This document shows, in pieces, positions 17,348 through 25,013 of a DNA stretch of 38,732 nt. A program made the translations under genes and the position numbers. Each line of letters opens with the position of its first letter. Position 1 is the first letter of the stretch. This DNA is from Thermoplasmatales archaeon (GTDB lineage Archaea > Thermoplasmatota > Penumbrarchaeia > Penumbrarchaeales > Penumbrarchaeaceae). Under the pieces are notes generated by a model, which was not told the DNA's origin, searched no databases, and saw only the letters and a program-made list of their open reading frames with translations. Location of the stretch: the NCBI GenBank assembly GCA_030595715.1, contig JAUVCN010000012.1:1-38732 (forward strand), in the 5' to 3' direction.

Positions 17348-18553
17348 TCAAAAAGAGTCCTTCTTGATCTTTCTCAGTATTCCAAGCAATCTCTTCCTGG
17401 CAGGGAAATCACCGATCATCACGGTTGCAAGACCTCCTTTCACAAGTTCGCCGTTGATGTAGATCCGGTTCTTCAGAAATACAAGGTCACCTTCTATCCC
17501 TTCTGCTTCCTCGACCGAGATCTCCTTCCCGATCACGAACCTCTCAAGGTATTCCCTTGCTTTTGTATGGTCCGATATATCTATACCGGCAAGGGTGATC
17601 TCGCGGCGATCTTCAACCATCAACCCAAGGTTATCGGTTATTCCCCTTACCCTGATCAGGTCCCTTTTCTCAACCTCTCTTTCGGGTGGGTCCGCATTCC
17701 GGATAGCCGGAATGTATCCAGTATCATGTTCCGGCATCTCCTGGCCTTCCAATTCGAACGATCCGACATCGATGTTCCTTCCGAACCTTTTCTTCATTAT
17801 CGGAACAAAATCCCTGTTCAATTCGAAACCGACGCCCACCCTGCCATTCTCGTGAGCCGCCTGGATCGTGGTACCGCTTCCAAGGAACGGGTCCAGGACC
17901 TTCTCGTCTTTGAAGGTGAACATCCTTATCAAACGGGAAGGGAGTTCCACCGGGAACATTGCTTCATGGGACACCTGCCGGGCACCACCGAATGTCCAGT
18001 GACCGCTATGGAACCGTTTCCACTCCTCCTTGGTCATCCTGGACATCTCCTTGATGGCCTTGTCCCTTTTCGGCGATGGTCCCGGTTTCTTGAAGATCAG
18101 TATGAATTCATAATCGATCTCAACGATCCCGTTTGGAGGATATGGATACGAACCCATGATAACAGCCCCTCCGGAGGTGTTCATCGTGGTCCTCTTGTTC
18201 CAGATGATGGACCCCATAAAATCCATATCGAGTTGTTCCATCTGGGATATTATCTCGGAATGTAGAGGGATCACCTTGTATCGTCCGTAGATCGACGATC
18301 TGGCGAACTGGTCACCGATATTGATACATATCCTTCTACCTGGAGAAAGAGTGCGGACACACTCTTTCCACACGAGGAAAAGGTCCTTCAGATACGAATG
18401 GAGGTCCTGCCCATGACCTATCTGCTCCTTGCATCCATAATCCTTGATGTGCCAGTAAGGAGGAGAAGTGACCACAAGGTCCATCGAGGAATCTTCAATG
18501 ACCCCCAGGTCCCTTGAATCTCCAATGTAGACAGTATGCCTCCTTGGAATCAT
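17348..18553 (-). CDS. Orphan beta-class DNA methyltransferase fused to a C-terminal SNase-like domain
   Basis: Residues 1-260 are a site-specific DNA methyltransferase of the permuted beta class. The catalytic motif IV TSPPYW (29-34) comes first and the SAM-binding motif I, DPFLGSGTT (221-229), comes second. SPPY is most common in N4-cytosine enzymes, although some N6-adenine enzymes share it. Residues about 298-385 look like a staphylococcal-nuclease/Tudor-type OB fold (ITLAGIDISDH, then REYLERFVIGKEISV, then INGELVKGGLATV). The catalytic Arg and Glu of SNase are not conserved (Thr and Asp at those places), so it is probably a binding module. No restriction endonuclease is nearby. The gene sits 33 bases after the STAND gene on the same strand and is probably co-transcribed. 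The target site is unknown. Confidence 0.85.
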   Translation of the reverse strand: MIPRRHTVYIGDSRDLGVIEDSSMDLVVTSPPYWHIKDYGCKEQIGHGQDLHSYLKDLFLVWKECVRTLSPGRRICINIGDQFARSSIYGRYKVIPLHSEIISQMEQLDMDFMGSIIWNKRTTMNTSGGAVIMGSYPYPPNGIVEIDYEFILIFKKPGPSPKRDKAIKEMSRMTKEEWKRFHSGHWTFGGARQVSHEAMFPVELPSRLIRMFTFKDEKVLDPFLGSGTTIQAAHENGRVGVGFELNRDFVPIMKKRFGRNIDVGSFELEGQEMPEHDTGYIPAIRNADPPEREVEKRDLIRVRGITDNLGLMVEDRREITLAGIDISDHTKAREYLERFVIGKEISVEEAEGIEGDLVFLKNRIYINGELVKGGLATVMIGDFPARKRLLGILRKIKKDSF

Positions 18554-18586
18554 TGAATGGTCATCCCCTGGCCAATATTTCTATCT

Positions 18587-21397
18587 TTATCCATTCAGGG
18601 ATGAAAGCAGTTTCTCGGCCTTCTTTCTCCCCGTAGCGAACCCTCCCTCTTTTGAAAGGGATATCGCCTTCTTCAGCATCATCTTCTTCTTTCCGTTGTT
18701 AACATGTTTTTTCCTGGCCCATCTTATAAGGAGGACGACCTGTGGTTGAACGGCATCATACAGTTTGGAGGATGAAAGAGCAGCATCATATAGGATATCC
18801 ATCCATTCTGTCCCCATAGGTTTTATCATCGATCCTATCTCGAAAGTGTTGTCCAGGAACCTATCTCCTGACATATTTACCGAACACCAGTCCAGATATG
18901 ATCTGAGGTCCTGTTTTGCCTTGTTCCGGTCATCATCCAGGATCGATCTCATGGAATGAAGGAATAGATCGGCCGATCGTTCCTCGGCATTCATTTCGGC
19001 AGAAGCTCTCCGATAGAAGAATCCGGATCTCCTGTTCCGACCTTTCAGGAACCGGTTTATCATCTTCACACCGGTTGTTCTATCTTCCTTTCTTATCAAG
19101 ATCGAAAGGATCTTCCTCATGCTCTCTTCCAGTTTTCTGTAGTTTTCAATATCCTGATAACCTATGATGCATGTTTTTAGCTCTGTGATAGCCTCGATCT
19201 CATCCCCGGTCCGGATATGGAGATCAGCAAGATCATAGAGTGATTCAAGTTCGAGGGTCTTCGACCCTGAACCTATAGCTTCGATCCTGGCCTTTTCAAG
19301 ATAGTTCAGTGCCTTGTAACTCTTTCCAAGTGATCGATAGATGACCCCCATGTTCAGATGCACATGGGATAGGCCTCTCTGATCACTGGATGCCTTCAAT
19401 ATCCTTTCCGAATCCTTGAAGAATTTCAGGGCGGTCCTCATGTCTCCCCGTTCCAGATATGCCACGCCAAGATTGTTGAGGGCTTTTGCCTCTCCCATCT
19501 GATCGTTCGCATTCCTGAGGATGGCCAAACTCTCCTTGTATCTCTTGATAGCACTTTCAGAGACACCTTCCAGTCTCGCCAATTCACCGAACCTGTTCAG
19601 GATCCTTGCCAATGCCAGGTTCCAATCCTCATCTCCGCCCTTTGTGATCTCGATGTCACAGATCGATCTGGCCTTTTCAAGCATCTCCTTTGCATCTACA
19701 AGGTCATCCTTCAGAACCGATGATTCGAAGCCGATAAGATACTTGGTCACCCTATCGATCTGTTTCAGGTCCCTATCATCTATCAGCTGTGCGATATCCC
19801 ACACCTGCTGGTACCCCTTGCATGCCAGATATTCACCGTATTTCAGAACGTAGGTCCTTACTTTTTTCTCCTTTCCAGCCAGGTTGGCAAAATGGATGGT
19901 CTCCACGATATCAGGATCAGAACCCCTGGTGGAGAAATGATCGAAGGCTTTGGCAGACAGGATCCTGGTCTCGCTGGAGGTTACCTTGTTCATCACGGAT
20001 TCCTTCAATAATTCATGAAGGAAGCATGTCCCATTCGGGTATTCCACAAGAAGCATCCGATCGATCAAGTGCTTGACCATCCTTTCATTGACCCCCTCAA
20101 GTTGAAGGAAGGCCTTCGGATAGACCGGTGATCTGAAAAGGGATGCAAGTTTCACGATACTCCACTCTCTCTCGTTCAACTGCGAGACCATCTCCTCCTG
20201 AATGAACCGGTCCAATGAGAACCTGGCATCATTCCAATCAACGGATCCAGTCAACATATAAAGCTGAAGGGCAAGGGGGTTTCCGCAGGTCACCTCCTTG
20301 ATCAGATCGATATCATCTAGCGGTTGGTTCCTGGAGGTGAGCATCTCTCCGATCTCGGGCCTGTTCAGACCCTGGAGTTCCAGTTCGAACAGACCTCTTC
20401 TCATTGATACCTCGGTCCTTGTGTATATCGGAGGTCTGACCCTGCTGGTCACGATCACCCTCACTTTCCTGTCACCTTCAATGATCGCTTCCTTGAAAGC
20501 CTTGAAAAGGTCCATAAGATCATTGGGTGCCTTGTGAAGGTCCTCGATAACCAGTATAACCTCCGTGGTGGAAAGGTCATTTATGGCTGCCCGAACAGCA
20601 TCGTAAAGGTCAAGCCTTCCTTCCGAGGTCATATAGGAGAACAAGGACTCTCCGCCCATGGACCGCAATCCCAATGATATCTCGTTCAGGAAATTGTTTG
20701 GTCCCATATATGTGTTGCATGAGGTCCAGATCACATTCTTCTCATTTTTCTTCTCGATGAACTTTGATACGAGCGATGTCTTTCCCTGCCCTGCAATGGA
20801 GATAACGGATATGATCCTGTTATCCTGATCGTGAATGTTATCTTCAAGCAGTTTCAGCTCTTTCGATCTCCCGAAGAATTCCTTGATCCGTGGGATCGTC
20901 TTTTCCAATCTGGCCCGATGTAGATCTGCTCCTCCGATCAATGTAAGGTCGATCTCGTTCTTGGAGATCATGTCCGAGACCAGTTCGAACATCTCAACCT
21001 TCCTTTTGAGTATTTTTGACACTGTTCTGAGGGACTTCTTGAGATCCCACTCCTCGATGGAACCTTCGTTCGTTCTTACTGTCAGATATTTGTTCTCAAG
21101 TTCCCTTATGAGTCGATCCGTATGATCGAGACCGTTATGATCAAGGAAATACACCCGTCTCTTCCGATCAAGTCCTGTCACATGAGAGGAGCGGTGGGAA
21201 AGATACCCCTTACTTTCCAGGTCAGTTATGGCTCTTGATACATGGTTCTGCCTTGAAACGAGTTCCTTGGCCATACCTCCCTGTGATAGGATCTCTGGCA
21301 CCGTATATTCTTCCCTGTAGCGATCGTATTGGCTCAGAAGAAGCAATATCCTGTTCTCGAGTGTTATCCTCTTCAGGTAGACTCTCCTTCTCTTCAT
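18587..21397 (-). CDS. HTH-STAND ATPase-TPR regulator
   Basis: The 936-residue protein begins with a winged-helix domain (about 10-100, with a KELVSRQNHVSRAITDLESKGYL recognition region). A STAND/AAA-like NTPase follows: FFGRSKELKLLE (about 174-185), Walker A IAGQGKTS (201-208), Walker B VILVIEDLHKA (280-290) and a sensor strand VRVIVTSRVRP. A second winged-helix/linker region precedes TPR-like repeats (about 620-770, for example ALNNLGVAYLERGDMRTALKFF). Such proteins are multimeric signal switches; with an N-terminal HTH they usually act as transcription regulators in archaea. No toxic effector domain is seen, which argues against an Avs-type defence protein. It precedes the methyltransferase gene and shares a divergent promoter region with an Ig/PKD surface-protein gene. 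The signal is unknown. Confidence 0.85.
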   Translation of the reverse strand: MKRRRVYLKRITLENRILLLLSQYDRYREEYTVPEILSQGGMAKELVSRQNHVSRAITDLESKGYLSHRSSHVTGLDRKRRVYFLDHNGLDHTDRLIRELENKYLTVRTNEGSIEEWDLKKSLRTVSKILKRKVEMFELVSDMISKNEIDLTLIGGADLHRARLEKTIPRIKEFFGRSKELKLLEDNIHDQDNRIISVISIAGQGKTSLVSKFIEKKNEKNVIWTSCNTYMGPNNFLNEISLGLRSMGGESLFSYMTSEGRLDLYDAVRAAINDLSTTEVILVIEDLHKAPNDLMDLFKAFKEAIIEGDRKVRVIVTSRVRPPIYTRTEVSMRRGLFELELQGLNRPEIGEMLTSRNQPLDDIDLIKEVTCGNPLALQLYMLTGSVDWNDARFSLDRFIQEEMVSQLNEREWSIVKLASLFRSPVYPKAFLQLEGVNERMVKHLIDRMLLVEYPNGTCFLHELLKESVMNKVTSSETRILSAKAFDHFSTRGSDPDIVETIHFANLAGKEKKVRTYVLKYGEYLACKGYQQVWDIAQLIDDRDLKQIDRVTKYLIGFESSVLKDDLVDAKEMLEKARSICDIEITKGGDEDWNLALARILNRFGELARLEGVSESAIKRYKESLAILRNANDQMGEAKALNNLGVAYLERGDMRTALKFFKDSERILKASSDQRGLSHVHLNMGVIYRSLGKSYKALNYLEKARIEAIGSGSKTLELESLYDLADLHIRTGDEIEAITELKTCIIGYQDIENYRKLEESMRKILSILIRKEDRTTGVKMINRFLKGRNRRSGFFYRRASAEMNAEERSADLFLHSMRSILDDDRNKAKQDLRSYLDWCSVNMSGDRFLDNTFEIGSMIKPMGTEWMDILYDAALSSSKLYDAVQPQVVLLIRWARKKHVNNGKKKMMLKKAISLSKEGGFATGRKKAEKLLSSLNG

Positions 21398-21533
21398 GGG
21401 ATCCTCGATACCAGAAGGTGGTCAGTTGATTTAAATTTTAATCATCGTATGGTATATTTCCTTGTCTTTGGTATATCTGGACTGCAAACTTCTTATCTGG
21501 TGTGCCATAGACCGTTATTCGGGAGCATCGATA
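21398..21533. promoter_or_regulatory. Divergent promoter region between STAND regulator and surface protein
   Basis: The region holds the palindrome ATTTAAAT at 21429-21436, about 36 bases before the minus-strand ATG, which also has a GAGGAT ribosome-binding site. It also holds GGTATATTTC (21451-21460) and GTATATCTGG (21471-21480) reading toward the plus-strand gene, where GGGAG at 21521-21525 precedes ATG 21534. Which box serves which gene cannot be settled by eye. Confidence 0.35.
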
Positions 21534-23432
21534 ATGCACGGTAGAAATGTCATCTTGATGTCCACGATCGTTCTTGCCTTCATTACGATCGGGGTCATGG
21601 CGTTCCCATCTGCAGTTTCCGGTGAAAGTAATGCCGAACTTTCGCTGGGTGGGGTCGATCCGGATTCGGGTGATACATCTACGTTCTTCACTTTCTACGT
21701 GACATACAGGGACCCGAGCGGCACACCTCCTGATCACGTTCTTCTCATCATAGCGGATTCATCGGTTTTCATGATGCCGATCGGGGAGGACCACTCGAGC
21801 GGTGTGATATACCAGGTCAGGATAAACCTACCTGAAGGAGACCATCAATACTACTTCATGGCCAATAATACAGAAGGATGCATACGACATCCTGAGGATA
21901 GGGACCTGGCGGTCCAGGTCAAGGATGTTCACTCTCCGGAGCTATCGGACGCGAAGGTAACTCCCCATGTTGGGAATACATTTGATGAATTCGTCTTCTC
22001 CGTCCGATACATGGATCCGGAGGATCGGAAACCTGAAATGATGGTCGTCAGGATCGATGATTCCACACATGACATGACCACCAATGGTTCTGATGATTGG
22101 GACCTTGGGGTCACATATAGGTTCATTACCAAACTTTCACCCGGAAACCATCCCTATTTTTTCTATACAAAGGCAGGGGAGGGATCCGCGCAGGTCCCGG
22201 AGGAACCAGGAACATACCTCTATGTCTTGGTGGATGATCCACCGATCTATACCGTCATCGGTCAAACACCCCACCTCTCTAACCAGGGACCCGATGTATT
22301 CGGTATCATGATCGAGGGGGAGCTCACCAGCAATATGACCGTGGACCTTATCCTTGATGATATCACCCATGAAATGCATAGAACATCGATAAGTGGTGAC
22401 GGGATACAAACATTCGATGTGATGACCCATCTCGCTTTTGGCATGCACAGATACCATTTTCTGATCTCCTGGACCGGGGGGGAGCTCAGATATCCTGATG
22501 AGGGGGCCCTGGAGATAGAAAAGACCGATACCTCCGATCAGGTTGGGACCAACATCCCCCCTATTCCTGTGTTCAGGATAATTACCACGGGAAGGACGGT
22601 TACTTTGAATTCATCATCATCCTTCGATCCGGACGGAATGATATCCGGGTCCTACTGGATACTGGATGGAGAACTTCACTTTGGAGAAGAAGTGGTCCAT
22701 ACATTTGAGAGATTTGGATACCATACCGGTTCATTATCCGTTACCGACGATAATATAACCACCATAACGAGGGAATTTGACATCTGGGCCTACGATCTCC
22801 ATGTCCATGAACCAATGAACATGATATCCAGCTACTATACGGTTGATGAGAACCTCATTATCGATAAGGAGAGAGGAGGAAATGAGATCATCATCGAGAA
22901 CGGTCCGTTTACCGATAAGGGTCAGAGATATTCCATCAAAAAGGAACTTGCCGGACCCGGGATCATCGTCCTTGAGGTGAATTCATCGATCGTTCCCTGT
23001 TGGTCGGAAGAAGAACCCAAAATAGTCATTGATGGGACAACTTTACCCATGGTGGACCTGGCAACCATCCTTTCCACAATTGGTGACACCGAAATGGCAT
23101 CGGTCATAAAGAACGTCGATTCCTATCAGATCATAATTTACATTGAGAGGAACGGCTCCATCGATCTGAGATTGTGCTCTCTTGTCGTTGAAAAAGGGGA
23201 AAGCAATGTTGATCTGGTCAACTTCCCCATTGTCACCATTGCATCGGTTCTCATTTTCTTGATGTCCCTGATCACGATCGGAACTTTCCTGCTGTTTCGT
23301 ACGAGAATATTCAATGGACCGAGGGATCCTCATGAGGATTTTGCGATCTCCTCGACCGATCTGAAGAATGGATCGTTCGTAATGGACAGAAAAGGAAAGA
23401 AGATAGAGTGGGAGGCCTACCTGGAAGAATAA
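21534..23432 (+). CDS. Secreted Ig-like/PKD repeat protein with membrane anchor
   Basis: The 632-residue protein has a signal peptide (about 1-30). Three related Ig-like repeats follow at about 36-115, 125-225 and 228-325; each pairs a FxFxVxYxDP strand with a VxYxxxxxLxxGxHxYxFxxx strand. A PKD domain sits at about 335-425 (IPVFRI, then SSSSFDPDG, then VVHTFERFGYHTGSLSV). A domain I do not recognise leads to one membrane helix (about 563-585) and a short charged tail. I start at ATG 21534 because GGGAG lies 8 bases upstream and the signal peptide begins there; a TTG at 21462 is in frame but adds an unlikely N-terminus. It is probably displayed on the cell surface. No catalytic residues were found. 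Confidence 0.75.
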   Translation: MHGRNVILMSTIVLAFITIGVMAFPSAVSGESNAELSLGGVDPDSGDTSTFFTFYVTYRDPSGTPPDHVLLIIADSSVFMMPIGEDHSSGVIYQVRINLPEGDHQYYFMANNTEGCIRHPEDRDLAVQVKDVHSPELSDAKVTPHVGNTFDEFVFSVRYMDPEDRKPEMMVVRIDDSTHDMTTNGSDDWDLGVTYRFITKLSPGNHPYFFYTKAGEGSAQVPEEPGTYLYVLVDDPPIYTVIGQTPHLSNQGPDVFGIMIEGELTSNMTVDLILDDITHEMHRTSISGDGIQTFDVMTHLAFGMHRYHFLISWTGGELRYPDEGALEIEKTDTSDQVGTNIPPIPVFRIITTGRTVTLNSSSSFDPDGMISGSYWILDGELHFGEEVVHTFERFGYHTGSLSVTDDNITTITREFDIWAYDLHVHEPMNMISSYYTVDENLIIDKERGGNEIIIENGPFTDKGQRYSIKKELAGPGIIVLEVNSSIVPCWSEEEPKIVIDGTTLPMVDLATILSTIGDTEMASVIKNVDSYQIIIYIERNGSIDLRLCSLVVEKGESNVDLVNFPIVTIASVLIFLMSLITIGTFLLFRTRIFNGPRDPHEDFAISSTDLKNGSFVMDRKGKKIEWEAYLEE

Positions 23433-23438
23433 ATGAAG

Positions 23439-23474
23439 CAAGCGGGTCAGGTGAATGGAAGAGAGACCCGCTTG
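23439..23474 (+). terminator. Perfect 10-bp hairpin after the surface-protein gene
   Basis: CAAGCGGGTC at 23439-23448 is the exact reverse complement of GACCCGCTTG at 23465-23474, with a 16-base loop, starting 6 bases after the TAA. No T-run follows, whereas archaeal termination mostly relies on T-rich tracts. It may instead protect the 3' end or serve the two convergent transcripts. Confidence 0.35.
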
Positions 23475-23525
23475 TAAACTTCAATTCATAGGTTCACCGC
23501 AGCAAGGGATCGTCTGGAGAAGGCT

Positions 23526-23714
23526 TCATCTCGAGGTTCGTAAATAGTTCTCGACGGATCGGTCCCAGGTGGCCTCCGCGTCCTTGTTGAAGTAACACCC
23601 GGGTAACTCACCTCTCAGTCGGTGGAATCTCACGCATTCACAGCATTTTCCCTTCTTCTCACATGGATAGGTGCAGTTGCAGTCGCTGAGGTTCCTATCG
23701 ATGGTGCATTCCAT
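23526..23714 (-). CDS. Small cysteine-rich protein, DUF6485-like
   Basis: The 62-residue protein begins MECTIDRNL and carries eight cysteines in a tight pattern: C3, C12, C14, C18, C24, C25, C27 and C40. Landmarks are DCNCTYPCEKKGKCCEC and RGELPGCYF, then DRSVENYL. This matches the DUF6485 pattern as I remember it, of unknown function and probably metal-binding. The reading frame stays open far upstream across the oppositely oriented LOG-like gene, but that extension is low-complexity shadow sequence. The compact protein from the ATG at 23714 is the real gene. It is transcribed divergently from the LOG-like gene. Confidence 0.7.
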   Translation of the reverse strand: MECTIDRNLSDCNCTYPCEKKGKCCECVRFHRLRGELPGCYFNKDAEATWDRSVENYLRTSR

Positions 23715-23793
23715 GGAAATGAAATGATCCCACTTGCTATGAACCTTTCTGAAAAGGGGTCCTGCTGAACCATCCACCCATCCGGGAGAATTG

Positions 23794-23800
23794 TTTATCG
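23794..23800 (+). promoter_or_regulatory. Probable TATA element of the LOG-like gene
   Basis: TTTATCG lies 21-27 bases before the ATG at 23821, with no ribosome-binding site between. This is the spacing of a leaderless archaeal transcript and supports choosing that ATG over an in-frame TTG at 23791. Confidence 0.4.
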
Positions 23801-23820
23801 TATGTTCACTCTTGGGTTCC

Positions 23821-24339
23821 ATGGAACGAGAAAGGAGAAAGGTTGTTGCTGTCATCGGATCAGGATCCGCCACCGAAGAGGAACCGGGGTACCAGGCGGC
23901 ATCGATCATCGGAAGATCACTCGTCGACAATGGATTCAGGGTGATGACCGGTGGACTGCATGGCGTCATGGAAGGAGCCTTCATCGGGGCAAAGAGCTCA
24001 AAAAGATATCGTGAAGGGGACACCATAGCAGTTCTCCCTGGAATTGATCCCGACGATGCCAACATGCATTCGGACATAGTCATCCCAACAGGACTCGGTA
24101 TCGGCAGGAACATGATAGTCACCAATGCAGATGCCATTATTGCGATCGGTGGAGGTTCCGGCACCCTTTCCGAGATCGCGTTCTCCTGGCAGAAAGGAAA
24201 AACAATAGTTGCGCTTGATATCCCGGGATGGAGCGGTGAGCTTGGAGGAAGAGCTCTGGATGATCGAAGACCTGATGATGTCGTGATCAAAGCAAAGGAC
24301 CCACATCATGCCGTGGAATTGATGATGTCCGAACTGTAG
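23821..24339 (+). CDS. LOG-like Rossmann-fold protein, TIGR00725 family
   Basis: The 172-residue protein is a single Rossmann-like domain. It opens with VVAVIGSGSA, continues with FRVMTGGLHGVMEGAFIGAKSS, and carries the AIGGGSGTLSEIAF motif that corresponds to the PGGxGTxxE signature of LOG-type nucleotide phosphoribohydrolases. Family members of this length fall in TIGR00725, where substrate and activity are mostly untested. Release of a base from a nucleoside monophosphate is the reasonable expectation. It is probably transcribed alone from its own leaderless promoter. Confidence 0.85.
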   Translation: MERERRKVVAVIGSGSATEEEPGYQAASIIGRSLVDNGFRVMTGGLHGVMEGAFIGAKSSKRYREGDTIAVLPGIDPDDANMHSDIVIPTGLGIGRNMIVTNADAIIAIGGGSGTLSEIAFSWQKGKTIVALDIPGWSGELGGRALDDRRPDDVVIKAKDPHHAVELMMSEL

Positions 24340-24390
24340 AGCCAATTGAAGAAGCTGGACCGAACCGAATTTTCGTAATACAGATACCTT

Positions 24391-24398
24391 TTTATAAG
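24391..24398 (+). promoter_or_regulatory. TATA element for the CDP-alcohol phosphatidyltransferase gene
   Basis: TTTATAAG is a near-ideal archaeal TATA box. It lies about 33 bases (centre to ATG) before 24427 but only about 15 before the in-frame ATG at 24409, so the second ATG is the better start. Confidence 0.55.
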
Positions 24399-24426
24399 GT
24401 CCATCCGAATGCAAGTCGGGGTCTTA

Positions 24427-25011
24427 ATGTTCTTCAAAAGAGAGTATCTCACGATTCCAAATGGGCTGTCTGTCTCCAGGATCGTGTTCATGCCGCTACT
24501 GTTCCTGTTCATCATAACTGACCATAGATTGCTCTTTTTGATGCTCTACATCATTTTGGGATCCACCGATCTCCTGGATGGACTGATCGCAAGGAAGTTC
24601 GATCTGATATCCGAGATAGGAAAGACCCTTGATTCGGTTGGAGATCTCATATTCTACCTGGGTTCCCTCACTTTCATATATATGATGTTCCCGGAGGTGG
24701 TTTTCAACAATTCCATTCCACTCCTGTTGTTCTTTATCATATTCACGCTCTCGTTCATAGTGAGCTGGGTCAAACTCGGAAAACCCATCTTGATGCATAC
24801 CAACCTTCTCAGGTTCAATGCAATGATGGTCTATTTCCTGGTCATCTCCTCTTTCCTGTTCGATACATCCAATTTTGCTACCGTCATCCTCTGTATCTAT
24901 TACCTCGCCTTCATTGATGAGATAGCAATATTCCTTCTCTTCAACGAGTTCGACAGGGATGCAAAGTCCGTGATCCATCTTCTCATGGAAAAAAGCAGGG
25001 CTTCCAGGTAA
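24427..25011 (+). CDS. CDP-alcohol phosphatidyltransferase (membrane phospholipid synthesis)
   Basis: The 194-residue integral membrane enzyme carries the complete family signature D-x2-D-G-x2-A-R-x8-G-x3-D-x3-D: DLLDGLIARKF, then GKTLDSVGD. It has about six hydrophobic helices. In archaea such enzymes join a polar alcohol (inositol phosphate, serine, glycerol phosphate) to CDP-archaeol; the head group cannot be read from the sequence. The first helix begins right after FFKREYLTIPNGLSVSR, the usual N-terminal helix of the family. Its stop lies 2 bases from the stop of the convergent S9 peptidase gene. Confidence 0.88.
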   Translation: MFFKREYLTIPNGLSVSRIVFMPLLFLFIITDHRLLFLMLYIILGSTDLLDGLIARKFDLISEIGKTLDSVGDLIFYLGSLTFIYMMFPEVVFNNSIPLLLFFIIFTLSFIVSWVKLGKPILMHTNLLRFNAMMVYFLVISSFLFDTSNFATVILCIYYLAFIDEIAIFLLFNEFDRDAKSVIHLLMEKSRASR

Positions 25012-25013
25012 TA

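Noticed and set aside
17297-18265. Long plus-strand open frame opposite the methyltransferase
   Set aside because: It is antisense to strongly conserved methyltransferase motifs, and its translation has no recognisable domain or export signal.
23715-24290. Minus-strand extension of the cysteine-rich small gene across the LOG-like gene
   Set aside because: It is low-complexity Ser/Pro-rich sequence antisense to a clear Rossmann-fold gene, and the real protein starts at 23714.
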